Positions 45,016-56,735 are shown, numbered from the stretch's first letter. The stretch is DNA of 64,000 bases from Astrothelium macrocarpum (GCA_021030915.1 JAGEMR010000018.1:62001-126000), one strand, 5' to 3'. Notes: a model not told the origin generated them from the letters alone. Translations and numbers: made by a program.

Positions 45016-46788
45016 ATGGCGGAATGTCACCAGTCTTTACCTGAGGAAGCATGGGACCAGCATCGCGAAACTCTGACGAAGTTATGGTCCCAAATGACGT
45101 TAAGAGAAGTACGAAATCACATGAGCTCCCATCACAACTTCCATGCCAGGTATGTATTTTGATCACTAAGGATACACTCCCGGGTTGTGGTCCGACTTTT
45201 GTCTGTATCTGCTTCGCCCAGTATTCGAAAGCTGAACACGATGCTAATGTTGATTGACCCTTTCAGCAAGAGTATGTACGAAACTCGGCTCAAGAAATGG
45301 GGTCTGGTCAAGAACATTAGTAAATCTCGTAAGACTGAGATTATCAATCGCATAGCCCAGGCAACTCGCTCCTTCCAAGCTCCTGAGCTGGACCTCAGCA
45401 GCGACGAATGGAGAAAGATTAAGAGGCATATGAAGGCCAGCGGGGATTGGGGGGTACCACTGACAACAATGTCAGTAATTCAAAAGGATGCAATCGGGAC
45501 TTCGGATACCATAAATTCTAAACCAGAAACGGCGAATACCTGTTCTCCAGAGTACATGCGACGGACAGCAATCCAGTTTTCGGGTGATAGACACCTGGCT
45601 AGATCTCCAATTCCTGTTGAAAGCACTCCTCTCTCCATCCCGAGTCTAAATTTTTCAGAGTTCTCATCTTCGGATGCGAGGGAAAGCAATGGTGAAGATG
45701 AGCAGCTGTTGGAAGACAGGGCAGTTGCGTTTTTTCTGACAATGGACAATATCATCTCACCTTTGAAATTCTTTAATATTGGTTCGTCTGATGGTATGTC
45801 CAATCTCAAAATTATCCTACGAGGCATCCATGACGTCTGCATTCTTGATGGCGCTTGTGGCAACAGTTCTTCCAATAGCAGTCACGTCTCAAATAAGCTT
45901 CCCAATACTTCCAACTTTGCACCATCCAGATCAAAATTTTGGGACGAAGCGAGTTATGGCATCTATCTTGAAAAAGTTTCGCAACCAGAGTCAGCAACCA
46001 GAGCATTAAGATCTGCTGGCGATTTGGCCGTGGAGGCACTCAAAGAGAAACCATACCTATTTGTGATGGAACTTCTCTCAGTGCTGTCACCCGTAAACAC
46101 GTCAGTATGCCCCGGTGCTCGTCTGGCCTTGCTCAAACTGTTGGATCACGAATCTAAGACGAGTCTTGGAGAAGTGCATCCGCTTACCAAAATCATACGA
46201 GAATTTCGAAATGACACAACATTCCAGGAGATCTCGACTCGTGGGCTTCGCAGCATCATCGATCTCTTTCATGTCAACTTCGGTCACTCAGATCCGGTTA
46301 CTTGTAGAGCTCAAAGATTGCTCATTAAGTTGCTTCGGCGTGGCGGCAACCGAATCGCAGCTCTCTCAATGGCACGCACACTGTATATTTCTCTTAGCCA
46401 AATGCATGGAGGAAACCTGTTACAGTCCCGTCTGGTAGGACGGGAATTGGAGCACATTCTAATGGACAACGGCGATTGGCAGCAGGCACTGGAAGTCTGT
46501 ATGGCTATTGTAGGCCAGACGAGCGCCACTGGCGGTGCTCCCCAGCCCCAGTATATCGATGAATGCACGGCATTTACGATGGAGGATATTGCCAAAATTT
46601 ATGATACTTTGGAGGACCTCGAATCGAGCATCACCTGGTTGAAGAAAGCGGTAGAGTGTCAATGGAAAATGTGGGGAAATTCGACGGCTTCTGATCATAC
46701 AATCGACAAAATAGCAGCAGCATTCTCTCGAAGTGGCAATGGCTGTGAGGCTGCATTCTGGCAAAGTATGCGTTCAAAAGACCAATAA
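45016..46788 (+). CDS. Clr5-domain protein
   Basis: Exon 1 is 45016-45149 and exon 2 is 45267-46788 (551 aa); the 117-base intron ends TTTCAG. The N-terminus is a clear Clr5 domain, residues about 12-65: AWDQHRETLTKLWSQMTLRE, then HMSSHHNFHASKSMYETRLK and KWGLVKN. That domain is fungus-specific and named after a fission-yeast silencing factor; it is probably DNA- or chromatin-associated. The remaining 480 residues are helical, with a TPR-like C-terminal part (ALEVCMAIVGQ, MEDIAKIYDTLEDLESSITW). Many Clr5-TPR proteins occur in filamentous ascomycetes, often in variable regions. Without the spliced first exon the Clr5 domain would be truncated, which supports this start. Confidence 0.87.
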
Positions 46789-47488
46789 AGTTTATCACGA
46801 ATTATACGCAACTCTGTTATTCATTATTTTACAGAACCATTATGAGTTGTACATTCAGGATCGGCAATTACACACGGGGACGGATTTGACTGGGCTTAAC
46901 TTCTTAAGGTATTTGTTTCCAATAGACTAAGAATTGATCAAAGTAAAATCTGAATCGGTGTTAGTGTTGTCACGCAAATTAGACAAGCATTGGCTGTTTT
47001 CAACAAAGTTATAATGATGTTCAATGAGGTTGTCAGATAGCTGGGGTATACATGCCATGCTAGGGATATCTGTCTTGCGAGGACACTAATATGAACGAGC
47101 TTAGGTAGTTGAACTGATAATCAGCTCGTGAATTGTCCATGTACTCGCATACGCGAGCTGATTGAGCCGGCTGTCCACATATGAGTCTGTTCAGATAAAC
47201 ATATCTCCGTTCCGTTCCGAACCTAGACAATGTGGGCCGTCCTGACGGCTCAGCCTCAGCACCCAGAAAACCTTCCGTGTCAGCAGTGTAATTTTTGGGA
47301 TTCCGCTAAAATAGAAGAGAAATAAACTGAATCATTCAGATGAGCAAAAAAAAAGGACTCGGGGGTAATTGGAAGCCGGACCTCTCCTGGAGAAAAGAAA
47401 TGAATAAAAGAAAAAAATTATTCGTTGGACGAACTGGGACTGTACTTCGTGTCAGAATTGTAACATTTGGTCGTGTCAGAAGATCTTA

Positions 47489-47565
47489 CATCGAACCCAG
47501 GACCACCTCTAAGCTAGACGCAAGAAGCTAGTGCTAAAGAGGTATTATACCACTAAACCATTCGC
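47489..47565 (-). other. tRNA-like sequence (pseudo-tRNA or SINE head)
   Basis: Read on the minus strand it starts GCGAATGGTTTAGTGG, like a D-arm and A box. A CCTCT..AGAGG stem encloses TTAGCA (AGC, an Ala-type anticodon) with a possible 20-base intron, and GGGTTCGATG resembles a T-loop and B box. The 3' half of the T stem and the acceptor stem do not pair, so it is not a sound tRNA gene. It may be a decayed tRNA or a tRNA-derived SINE. Confidence 0.35.
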
Positions 47566-47604
47566 TATTACATAAGCAATTAGTACTTTTATCGTTTTAG
47601 TGAT

Positions 47605-47648
47605 CGTAGAATGTAACTAACCCCCGACCACTCGGCCACGGAACCGAT
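47605..47648 (-). other. Second tRNA-like 5' half (Leu/Ser-type A box)
   Basis: The minus strand reads GGTTCCGTGGCCGAGTGG, matching the start and D-arm of Leu/Ser tRNAs and a good pol III A box. No anticodon stem or T arm follows in order. It lies about 40 bases upstream of the other tRNA-like segment in the same orientation. Confidence 0.3.
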
Positions 47649-48110
47649 GCTGACAATTATGGGTTTTTTTCGTTACTTATCCTCAATATTATAACATACT
47701 TATCAGATATATCTAGCCCACAAACTATCGTGAGAAATTTATTTACACAGAAGTAATTTCATTTGATCTTATCCATTTAAAGAGAGCCTCAATATCTAGA
47801 TAGTCGAATAAGGTAAGACCGAGACTTTACGGCTTTGACGAACGAGAGTGCGTCCGAATTGTTCTACGGAACAACGCAAAAGTGTGCCATCTCAATGCAA
47901 AAGGGTTTGTGTGTTAGCTCTGACATTTGAGGATTTTGGGCAGGTGCGGCGAGAAAATCAATGTAGAAGTTTAACCGACGACCCTGAATAGCGGGGAGGC
48001 TTGGTCAGCGTGTTTGCCCTGATCTTCCCCTCGTGTGCCATACTAAATTAGCACAAGAAATCTTGAGGCTTTGTTTGAACATTGACAATTTCTAGATTGT
48101 CTTGTTGACC

Positions 48111-49676
48111 ATGGCGGCAAAAGTGGCTGATGATGTCGCCAACTTAAAGCGTACGCATGCACAACTACATCAAATTTCCACACACACACACACGCACTGA
48201 TGAATAGCCTGCAGTCAAAGACGAAGGCAAGAAGAATGTCAACAGTGCCCCAAATGGCAAGCTAGTGGCAGAGAATGGCGAGGCTGAAGAAGATGATTCC
48301 GACGATGACGATGAACCTGTCGAAGCCGGTGCAGGCGGAGAAGCTACTGGTGAGAAGAAAAAGAAGAAGAAACGCAAACCCAAGAAGAAGAAGAAGGCTG
48401 GATCCGCAAAGGTGCAGACTTCACCTCCTCGTGTCCTCATGACTCAGCTCTTTCCCTCTGGTGACTTTCCTGAGGGCGAAATTTGCGAGTATAAAGGAGA
48501 CCAACAATACCGTACCACTTCGGAAGAGAAGCGCCATCTGGACCGTATCAACGATGACTTTCTCAAGGAGTACCGTCAAGGTGCCGAGATTCATCGTCAG
48601 GTTCGGCAATGGGCTCAGAAGAACATCAAGCCAGGCCAGACCTTGACCGAAATTGCTGAGGGTATCGAAGATGGTACTCGTCACCTCACAGGGCATATGG
48701 GACTTGAAGATGGTGACAACATTAAAGGCGGCGTTGGATTCCCAACGGGCTTGAGCCGAAACCATTGCGCAGCACACTATACTCCAAACGCAGGCAACAA
48801 GATGGTACTGGAGCATGGAGATGTCATGAAGATTGATTTTGGCGTACACATCAATGGTCGTATTGTGGATAGTGCGTGGACAATGGCATTCGACCCTGTC
48901 TATGATCCTCTGCTTGCTGCCGTGAAGGATGCGACCAATACGGGTGTTAGGGAGGCGGGAATCGATGTACGCATGAGTGACATTGGCGCTGCGATTCAAG
49001 AGACAATGGAAAGTTATGAGGTGGAAATAGGAGGAACGACTCATCCAGTCAAGGCGATCAGGAACCTCAACGGACATAATATTGGTCAATGGCAAATTCA
49101 CGGCGGAAAAAGTGTTCCTATTGTGAAGGGAGGAGATCAAACAAAGATGGAGGAAGGCGAGGTTTTTGCAATTGAAACATTTGGAAGCACTGGGAAGGGT
49201 TACGTTCGGGACGATGTGAGTTTCGATCTTCATGTCTTAGCCCAATACCGACATACTGATTTGATTGCAGATGGAGTGTTCTCATTATGCCAAAATCATT
49301 GACGCGCCAAAAGTGGCGCTTAGGGTCGATTCTGCAAAGAAGTTGCTGAACACGATTACAAAGAATTTCGGAACACTCCCATTCTGTAGGCGTTACTTGG
49401 ATAGACTTGGCCAGGATAAGTACCTCTTAGGGGTGAGCTAAAATTCTTGTATGTGTTCATATCAGGAGCTAATTAATTCTAGTTGAACCATCTTGTCCAA
49501 AGCGGGCTCGTGGAGGCTTATCCGCCTCTTTGCGATGTCAAGGGCTCTTATACGGCGCAATTTGAACATGTAAGTGTGCTGTATTATTCGATTGCTACGC
49601 TCGTTACTGATCTAGTCAGACGCTTGTCCTACGACCTACTGTAAAGGAGGTCATTAGTCGTGGAGACGACTACTAA
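48111..49676 (+). CDS. map2: Methionine aminopeptidase type 2 (MetAP2)
   Basis: Cytosolic metalloprotease that removes initiator methionine. Exons 48111-48150, 48215-49215, 49271-49432, 49483-49569 and 49620-49676 give 448 aa. The N-terminal region has an acidic stretch and then a long Lys-rich run (residues about 60-80), as in MetAP2 of other eukaryotes. The catalytic domain shows CAAHYTPNAG (His), KIDFGVHINGRIVDSAWT (two Asp ligands), NLNGHNIGQWQIHGG (His ligand) and FAIETFGSTGKGYV (Glu ligand). The C-terminus is RPTVKEVISRGDDY, with the last Glu ligand expected in the TAQFEHT junction. Metal-binding motifs are intact. A (CA)n tract of about 15 bases lies in intron 1. Confidence 0.94.
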
Positions 49677-49792
49677 ATTTGCAATGCATTCACAATACGA
49701 ATGAGTCTACGTTAGTTTATGATACTGTGATTGAGCATAGAAAGCTCCAACTCCAATCTATTTCTCTATCAAGATATTCACATTGCAACCCT

Positions 49793-51081
49793 CTATTTAA
49801 CACCAGGAATATGCTTTCCCGCCTTCTCGCCTGCGCCTAATTCTTCTTCTTTCCACCCTTCATTCGCTGCACCAGTACCAACCTTCCTTCCACCTTCCTT
49901 CCTCTTTACACGACACCATAATCCCACCTCTGGATCTAAAATGAACTGCCACATCACCAACACCCAGCTCTTATGACACGGCAGCTCATCATAAAACTCC
50001 CTCGCCACCTCACTCAACTTCGGTAGCCTTGTCCACGGTATCGCAGGAAAGTCGTGATGTTCATTATGCAACCCCACATTATATGTCAACGCATTCAACG
50101 GTCCATAATACGAATACGTCTCCGGTAACGGCACCCCCTTCGCCGCCTCCCCTCCCACCCCCCTTCCACTCCTTCCCCCCCTCGTCTGCGTCTTTGCAAA
50201 AACATAATGCTCCGCAATAAAATGCGCCGCACACGGATGCAACGACCCGGCCAAAAACGAACTCAACACCAAATACCCCAACGCCCTGCCCCCGGCCCAC
50301 CGCACCAATGCGACATCAAACACCACCTGCGCCGCAACATTCGCCACATGCCACCCGGTCACGGGCAAACGATACACGAACATGGGCCGCACGGCATAGA
50401 ACAGGATCTGAAAGGTGCAGAACAGCGCCTTGCCCGCCACGCTGTCCAGCAGCACGGCCTCGGCGGCGGTCGGCAGGTCGGTGTCCAGCCCGTCGACGCC
50501 GAGCGACTTGTGGTGCGTCAGGTGGTAGGGGCGGAACGACGCGCTGTACGGGATGCCGATGGGCAGGTTGGCGATGATGGCGAGCCAGCGGTTGAGCGGC
50601 GCCGAGCGGAAGGCGAGGTTGTGGCTGATTTCGTGGATGGCGAGGAAGAGGTTCTGGTTTGCTGTCGCGCCGATGATGTAGGCCGTCAGGAGGAAGATGG
50701 GGGAGAGGATGGGCGTGTGCCGGAGGAGGATGGCGAGGGTGGCTTGGAGGAGGACGACGAGTGCGACGAGGTATTTGGTTAGGGGCTCGGGGCCGCAGAG
50801 CTTGGTTACCTTGGAGGGGTTAGTGAGGGGGAAAGAGGAGAGGGGAGGAGATGAGGAGGGGGAAAGGGGGAGGGTGAGGTTACTTCTGGGTGGGCTTTGA
50901 TAATGGCTTGTCGTCGCGTTCGGTGGGGTTCTTCGGTATAGGTCCAGAAGAAACGGTCGTAGTCTTGTTCATTCTGAGACGAGGGGTCTTCGACCTTGGG
51001 TTCTGACTTTGGTGGGCTTGCACCGCGCAATTGAGCTCTTGATATGCCTTCCGTGGCTGTGACGGTCGCAGAAGGGACCAT
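49793..51081 (-). CDS. Sphingolipid delta-4 desaturase (DEGS/Des1-like)
   Basis: ER-membrane enzyme that inserts the delta-4 double bond into the ceramide sphingoid base, a step toward fungal glucosylceramide. Exon 1 is 51081-50884 and exon 2 is 50809-49793 (404 aa). The N-terminal lipid-desaturase motif is DYDRFFWTYTEEPHRTRR, joined by the intron to VTKLCGPEPLTKY. Three histidine boxes are present: HEISH, HLTHHKS and HNEHHDFP. Hydrophobic spans lie between (ALVVLLQATLAILL, PIFLLTAYIIGATANQNLFL). A Gly/Arg-rich insertion (KTQTRGGRSGRGVGGEAAKG) precedes the third box. Exon 2 is strikingly GC-rich. Some family members also hydroxylate C4; sequence alone does not separate these. Confidence 0.92.
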
Positions 51082-51588
51082 TGTGAGCAGAGTTGCCAAA
51101 ACCAATGGCTTGTGTGGAAGATGAGTTGTTAGGGTGGAGGTTCGGTATCATGTTTTGAGTGTGTCCTTTTTCAGAGGAAATGTGGGGCGGTTGGTCAGGG
51201 TTTTGGCTCCTTACATTTTGTACATCAGCAATACACCAAATGAATTCCAATCCGTCATTTCCTTTCCAGTCCGAAGCAAAATTTGGTCTTTGGTCTCAAT
51301 GTATCGTCCAATGAGTATTTCCTCTACGTGCTTGTATTCCGCTGCTGCCTAGAATCTTGACATTCGGAATGTAACCAGCTCTGAATATGCACTTCATTCC
51401 CAGTGGACCTCATTGGGATGAGCCTGTCTTGGAGGAACTTTTGCTGCAGTGTAACACATCATGTTTATAATCCCTTACGATCGAAGCCTCTTGTTGCCTG
51501 AGTGAAAAATGTATAAAGCGGTTGTTCCCCTTGTTCTCTTTCGGTCTCTTTCCTACTTATAACACATCGAGAAACTACTTGGTCAGAA
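51082..51588. other. Divergent promoter region
   Basis: 507 bases between the desaturase (minus) and F-box (plus) genes; it must carry both promoters. I see no coding signal. Confidence 0.55.
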
Positions 51589-53530
51589 ATGACATTTATC
51601 AAACCGATGTTCTGCATCCCCGATGACATTCTTTGGCTGGTCTTCGAGCATGTAAGCACCCCCCTGATAGATCGGTCTTTTTGATTCAAATCCATCCTCA
51701 CAGTCCGCCTCATAGCTCTACAATGGGAACCCGCGCAATCTTACTCCTGTGACCAGAGTCTGTAAGACATGGAACACCGTTGCAGAGCCACTGCTTCATC
51801 ATACCCTTGACTTGGTCAAAGGACGGCCTCTAGGTCGAATAGCCAAGGTCAAGCGATATGCTGGGATCAAAAAGCCAGACCTGTCCCGTTTTCTGCGCTA
51901 TACCAGGCATCTCAAAATCGCCCATGACGGTTTCATGACTGACAAAGCGGGTGTATTTCCCCAGCTCATATCTCGACTGATCAATATTCGTGAAATTACA
52001 TATTGTGAGCGCGGAGGTGTCGATGAGTGGGTTTTAGAGGCCCTAACCGAGCGGTATCCTAAAGCTCGCATAAATCTTGATTACCGCCTGCCCGACTGGC
52101 CAAGTTACATGTCAGAACTTGGTATGTTCGATTTCCTTGTAACATGGTTGTGGTTCATATTATCGATACTCAAATCTCGCTCGGTCATTTCATTCCTTCT
52201 CGAATCATTTTCTGCGCTGAAAATTAATCCTTCCTGGCTAGTTAAAACCAAGTTGTCTGCCAAGATCAATGCATTTTCCATAGAAGCTTATCAGCTACGT
52301 GAATTCGGACATCATCTTTTCGACGATTTCGGCCATGTCATTGAACTATTTCCAACCCTCAAGCACTTTGAGTACCGAGTCCCTCATAATGAATATCCAA
52401 TTTTACCTGCGCCCATGAATGAGCTTCCACGCATCCGCCGTAAGCGGATATCGATTGATCAGGACCGATTGTCAAGATTGGAATCTTTCGAGATGACTGG
52501 TTATCCTCAAAGCCCGAGACTGTTTATCCACCCACACTTCAGTAGCGAATTGATGTTGGTTGCTCTCACCACCTTGTCTGTAGGAACTCTAAAAGATCTT
52601 GAAATGTTTTTGAGTTCGACCCCGAACTTGAGACGGCTGGGTTTGTCACATGCACATAACTGTTTACACGGCGTTTGGAGTACGTGTATCGGTGCGTTCC
52701 CTCTTCTGGAGGATTTACGAGTATCGGGCATTCATGAGTCCGCGCAACAGGATTTTAGTCGTCCTTTGCTACCCAGTACTTCAACGTTGAAGTCTTTGAT
52801 GTTAAATATTCCGACCCCGAATAAACTCCCTCATGCATGGGATTGGACACAATTTCCAGCTGCATGCCCTAGACTTAGAACTTTAGGCATTCCAATCGAA
52901 GCAGGAGGTGACAGCTGCAATTGGGTTGCAATGGTCCTCGAAGCATTCTCTACTCTGAAGACCCTTGTGGTATTTCTCAATACGGTTACGATGGGACAAT
53001 ATTCTTGTAACTGGGATCCATCTCAGTCAATTCCCCCATTGTATTACTGTGAACCAGACATTGACCAAGCTTACAAGACGGTGGGGTTCATCCGGCAGCT
53101 CGGGGTTGATCATCAGCTCCGCAACATTATCTTCCCTTATCAATCCTACGAAGAGAGATGTCGCATCAAATTCGACAACCAAGCCGAACACCTTGGATTT
53201 CCTTGCCTGCGTTACGCAATCTCGGGAGAAGGTGTGCTGGATGTATTCAAACACGGACCCACTGAATACTTTACGCATGGCAAAGAGGGCATGATATTCA
53301 CGTCGAGGGGGTTAGATGATTGGGAGTCGAAGCTGGAACGATGGCAGGAGGCAGATGAAGGGACTTCGGAACAGGATGGCGTAAAGCTGGAAAAGGAGGT
53401 AGCTGGGGAGACGTTTGGACAAGACGTCACAGAGAACATGAAGATGGCGGAGGAGTTCATTGGGATATGGAACAGGACGATGAAGCTGAAACTAGAAAGC
53501 GACTTTGGGTATCTAGACGGGTGCCTCTAA
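51589..53530 (+). CDS. F-box protein with LRR-like C-terminal region
   Basis: Probable substrate receptor of an SCF ubiquitin ligase. Exon 1 is 51589-51651 and exon 2 is 51716-53530 (625 aa). The F-box is split by the intron: MFCIPDDILWLVFEH, then LTPVTRVCKTWNTVAEPLLH. The central part has irregular leucine-rich segments (MLVALTTLSVGTLKDLEMFL, NLRRLGLSHAHNCL, FPLLEDLRVSGIHES, CPRLRTLGIP) typical of fungal F-box/LRR proteins. A hydrophobic stretch encoded at about 52120-52200 may be an unrecognised in-frame intron, so residues about 135-165 are uncertain. The C-terminus is acidic and Lys-rich. The stop codon is 29 bases from the stop of the convergent PQ-loop gene. Confidence 0.8.
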
Positions 53531-53559
53531 TACGTAGACAAAGAAACATTTCGGCAGGC

Positions 53560-54779
53560 TCAATGAACGGCGACATCAGAGACACTCTTGTCCCCAAAGA
53601 CTCTGAATTGAACAAAGATGATGACGTCCTCAGCCATAGTACCAAGTGAGCCAATAAGCCAAGGCAGGTTCGTCAGCACATAGTCTCGTTCGGTTGAGTG
53701 ACATAAAATCTGTTTGGCTTAGTCAAGATGGATCAAGCACAGGGGATGATTTCTACTCACCCCAGCGCCATATGTGCTATTCCCTAATAAAGAAAGTAGA
53801 AAGAAGAGCAAGGAAAGACCTTCGCAAGATTCTTCCCGTTGGTTTTTGATGATCTGTGGAATCCTTGCTCTAAAAGAGAGTTAGGGTTCAAAGTCTTCAA
53901 TGTCTCACAGACCAACTTACCCAAGGTAGAGGATAGCACTTGCATATCCTAGTATCTCTGCTCCCAAAGGGGTGTCTCCCTCGCCTCCGCCTTCGACGGG
54001 TTGAGGCTTCCATACACTGGTTCTCCATGCGATTACCCATCCCAACGTGCCTACCACACAAACCAAGAATATGCTAATAGTGTTTTTGATCCATGCTGAT
54101 TGCCCTCTACCCTCCTCCAAGATGCGCTCAAGAGAGTCTCGTCGAGAGATTGTCGATCTTCGATGCCTTGAGCTCATACTGCTTCTTCGCCGGCTACCAG
54201 GCAGAGCCACATTGGACTCGCTCCTCTGTCGAGATAGCAGTGGCGCATCTTCACCGAGTGCCTCTCCGTCGGCAACGCCATCAGTATTCACATCGCCATT
54301 AAGTCTAGTAGCAAAATTCTTCTTTGTGACTTCTCTTTTTCTGTCTCGCCGTGCATTCAGCACATTATAGTACAGACATTGGGCAATCAGAACTGTATCA
54401 GCAAAGCAAAAGTAAATGGCTATGGCAATGACGGTAGGCACCAGACGGGCCCAGACGGCTCCGAGAAGATTGGTAATGTCTCCAAGGAACCAGACAAAAA
54501 GGAACAGAAGTGAGACACCGGAAGCAGATTGTTGTTGGTAATTCTCTATAAGCTGAGGTACCTACAAGCAAATGAAATTAGGGTCTACTGATTGAGAAGT
54601 GTTTCGCGTTGCCCCGTGATATGCAGGCGAGGAATGTTGGGCATGTAACGTTACGGAGCACCTACAAGAAGGAAAATCCAAGCCGCTAGAGAGATGGCAC
54701 CGAATACTCCGCTCAGCGCCTCCCTGGCTGTCAACGGGACGGTGACGGCAAGCGCAGAGGCGGATGCGAGGGTGGTCAT
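53560..54779 (-). CDS. PQ-loop repeat vacuolar/lysosomal transporter (Ypq-like)
   Basis: Likely seven-TM transporter of cationic amino acids in the vacuole membrane. Exons 54779-54666, 54561-53921, 53869-53761 and 53709-53560 give 337 aa. The two PQ motifs are split by introns: WIFLL-VPQLIENYQQQSA in the N-terminal half and YLG-ARIPQIIKNQ in the C-terminal half. Following the first is GVSLLFLFVWFLGDITNLLG. Between them is a hydrophilic loop with basic Ser/Arg stretches (SRRRSSMSSRHRRS), a likely phosphorylation zone. The end is PWLIGSLGTMAEDVIIFVQF. This domain order matches yeast Ypq1-3 and human PQLC2. Substrate is inferred from the family. Confidence 0.92.
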
Positions 54780-55535
54780 GGTTTGCAGTGGAAGCATTCC
54801 CCCACCGACCTGCAGAGAGAAAAGAGGGGAGGAGCCTAGGAGATGGATGGGATGTCAGGACGCGCGGATGTGAGTGGTGGAGAGCAAAGGGAAGGGATTT
54901 CGAGCACTGTTCTCGTGCACGTCGGACCGGCCTCTGGCACAGTGACTAGAGTACAGGACAGCAGCGCTCGAATGGGTGTTGGTGACGCAAAAGCAGCATA
55001 GGGTTGCACGGAAGAAGCGGTCGGAGCCAGGCTGATCAACTTCTCGTATTGGTTCTGCTTAGTTCTGCTCGGGTCTACTGACACTCAGGCCCAAACCCTG
55101 CCCGTTTCGAGCGTTGCTGGCGCACTATTTTGGGAAGGCTTCGTATGCCCGCGACCCACCCAGCAAAATCTCGTAACTTGGTCAGCTCTGGTCATCCATC
55201 CTCATCCGTTCTCTCTCTCTCTCAACTTGAATCCTTTTTTTCCAGTTCCACTCGCTTCATCGTCATTCACGCGTCTTGGGGTTGATCACATCACATCACC
55301 CACATTCACTCGTTCATCTGCCTTTGTTCAATATCGCGCTTGGCGTTCAAGTATCGCCGGTGCCCGCCCTTACTCAATCAGGGTTACGGCGTACCGTGTC
55401 TTCCCTGCTGGTTGAATTAAAGGAGCATCAGCCAGTCTTTCTAAGCCATCAACTCCATCAAACTTCAATCCCTCGCGCACTCCCGTCGAAGATCATCGAA
55501 ACACTCCTCCCGCAAGGCTGCCTGCCATCTTCACC
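54780..55535. other. Divergent promoter region
   Basis: 756 bases between the PQ-loop gene (minus) and the Mid2-like gene (plus). The plus-strand leader is pyrimidine-rich, with CTCTCTCTCTC at 55211-55221. Frames seen here lack features. Confidence 0.55.
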
Positions 55536-56735
55536 ATGCTCTCTCAAGCACGGGCAGCCATTGTCTTTCTCCTTGCCGTCAATTTTTGCTCAGCAACCAC
55601 CATGGAACTACTACCCAAGAGAGGCCTCCAGATCGCTGCCCGAGCAGACTCGGGCAGCATCTCATCTGCAGATGCTGGAGATGTAACCCAAGTCCAATCC
55701 GCAACAGACAGCAGCCCTGCATCCAGCGCTTCCGCAAACTCGTCACCATCCGACTCCTCGAGCTCGGATCCAAGTACGCAGTCTCCGTCTCCTTCTCAAG
55801 CTTCTCCCACCTCTGTCGCAAAACAACATTCGACTTCAACAGATTCACCCGTTGATACCTCATCAGCAACATCTAGCCCACCATCTACATCGAACAGCCC
55901 GACCTCCAACACCCCTACATCCTCCGCAGCGCCCTCCACGTCGGCATCGCCCTCGCCATCCCCATCCCCATCGTCGACACCCGATTCCATCGCCCCCGTA
56001 ACATCCACCTCCAACGCACCCTCCTCTACCCCCGACAGCTCCTCCGCCGCTCCATCCACTCCCTCCTCGACGCCAAGCAGTACAGCACCAGTATCATCAT
56101 CATCCGCCAGCGCGTCTCCCTCGCCCTCCTCTTCCTCCTCCGCCTCCCACACATCGAGCGACACCCACACCTCCTCCAGCAGTGCCAGCGACATCAATCT
56201 CGGCAGCACTACTATCGACCCACACACCCTATCCTCCTCGCTCACCCTCACCTCCGCTCTCGTCACCTCCGTCCACTCGGAGCGCACGCTCACCTCCGTC
56301 TTCACCTCCAACGGCGAAGTGCTCTCCTCAACGCTCACGTCAGACGCGCTCGTCGCCTCCACCACGGGCTTCGCCACGTCCACCATCGCGCCCTCGCTCA
56401 ACTCCGCCTCCTCGGGCAGCTCGTCCTCGGGGCTCTCCTCGAGCTCGAAATCCATCATCGGTGGTGTCGTCGGCGGCGTCGGTGGCGCCATCTTGCTTGG
56501 CGGGCTGGCGCTGCTGGCTTGGAGGATCTGGGGCCGGAAGAAGTATCATCCCGCTGGTGAGGATGACGATGACATCCTCTCGGCGGACTCGATGAGGCGC
56601 GAGAAGCGCAGGAGTAGTGGTGGTGTGGGTGGTAGTCTCGGCGGTGCGGGAGGTGGTTATGGGAGTCAGCCGTTTCAGGGCAATTTGGAGCAGTATCATC
56701 GGCCTGGGCCGACGAATGCAGCATCGAATTTTTAA
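55536..56735 (+). CDS. Mid2/WSC-like Ser-rich single-pass membrane protein
   Basis: Intron-free, 399 aa. The signal peptide is MLSQARAAIVFLLAVNFCSA. About 270 residues of Ser/Thr/Pro-rich ectodomain follow, probably O-mannosylated; no WSC cysteine module is present. The transmembrane span SIIGGVVGGVGGAILLGGLA is preceded by a Ser run and followed by a basic stop-transfer (WRIWGRKKYHP) and an acidic, Gly/Ser-rich cytoplasmic tail ending GPTNAASNF. This organisation is that of Mid2/Mtl1-type sensors of the cell-wall-integrity pathway. Many fungal proteins share the Ser-rich-TM layout, so a sensor role is inference. The last four bases overlap the open frame of the minus-strand gene. Confidence 0.8.
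   Translation: MLSQARAAIVFLLAVNFCSATTMELLPKRGLQIAARADSGSISSADAGDVTQVQSATDSSPASSASANSSPSDSSSSDPSTQSPSPSQASPTSVAKQHSTSTDSPVDTSSATSSPPSTSNSPTSNTPTSSAAPSTSASPSPSPSPSSTPDSIAPVTSTSNAPSSTPDSSSAAPSTPSSTPSSTAPVSSSSASASPSPSSSSSASHTSSDTHTSSSSASDINLGSTTIDPHTLSSSLTLTSALVTSVHSERTLTSVFTSNGEVLSSTLTSDALVASTTGFATSTIAPSLNSASSGSSSSGLSSSSKSIIGGVVGGVGGAILLGGLALLAWRIWGRKKYHPAGEDDDDILSADSMRREKRRSSGGVGGSLGGAGGGYGSQPFQGNLEQYHRPGPTNAASNF

Larger units (their letters stand above)
46789..48110. other. AT-rich intergenic region with tRNA-like remnants
   Basis: 1.3 kb with no supported gene. It contains poly-A and poly-T runs near 47340-47420 and 47660-47670 and the two tRNA-like segments annotated separately. The last 100 bases are the promoter and leader of the methionine aminopeptidase gene. 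Confidence 0.5.

Noticed and set aside
47489..47565. Functional tRNA-Ala gene
   Set aside because: The T-stem 3' side and the acceptor stem do not pair, so I list it only as a tRNA-like remnant.
48421..49233. 270-codon minus-strand frame opposite methionine aminopeptidase
   Set aside because: Antisense shadow; the plus strand shows all metal-ligand motifs of MetAP2.
50207..50782. 191-codon plus-strand frame opposite the desaturase
   Set aside because: Composition is Arg/Gln/Glu-rich antisense; the minus strand has the three histidine boxes.
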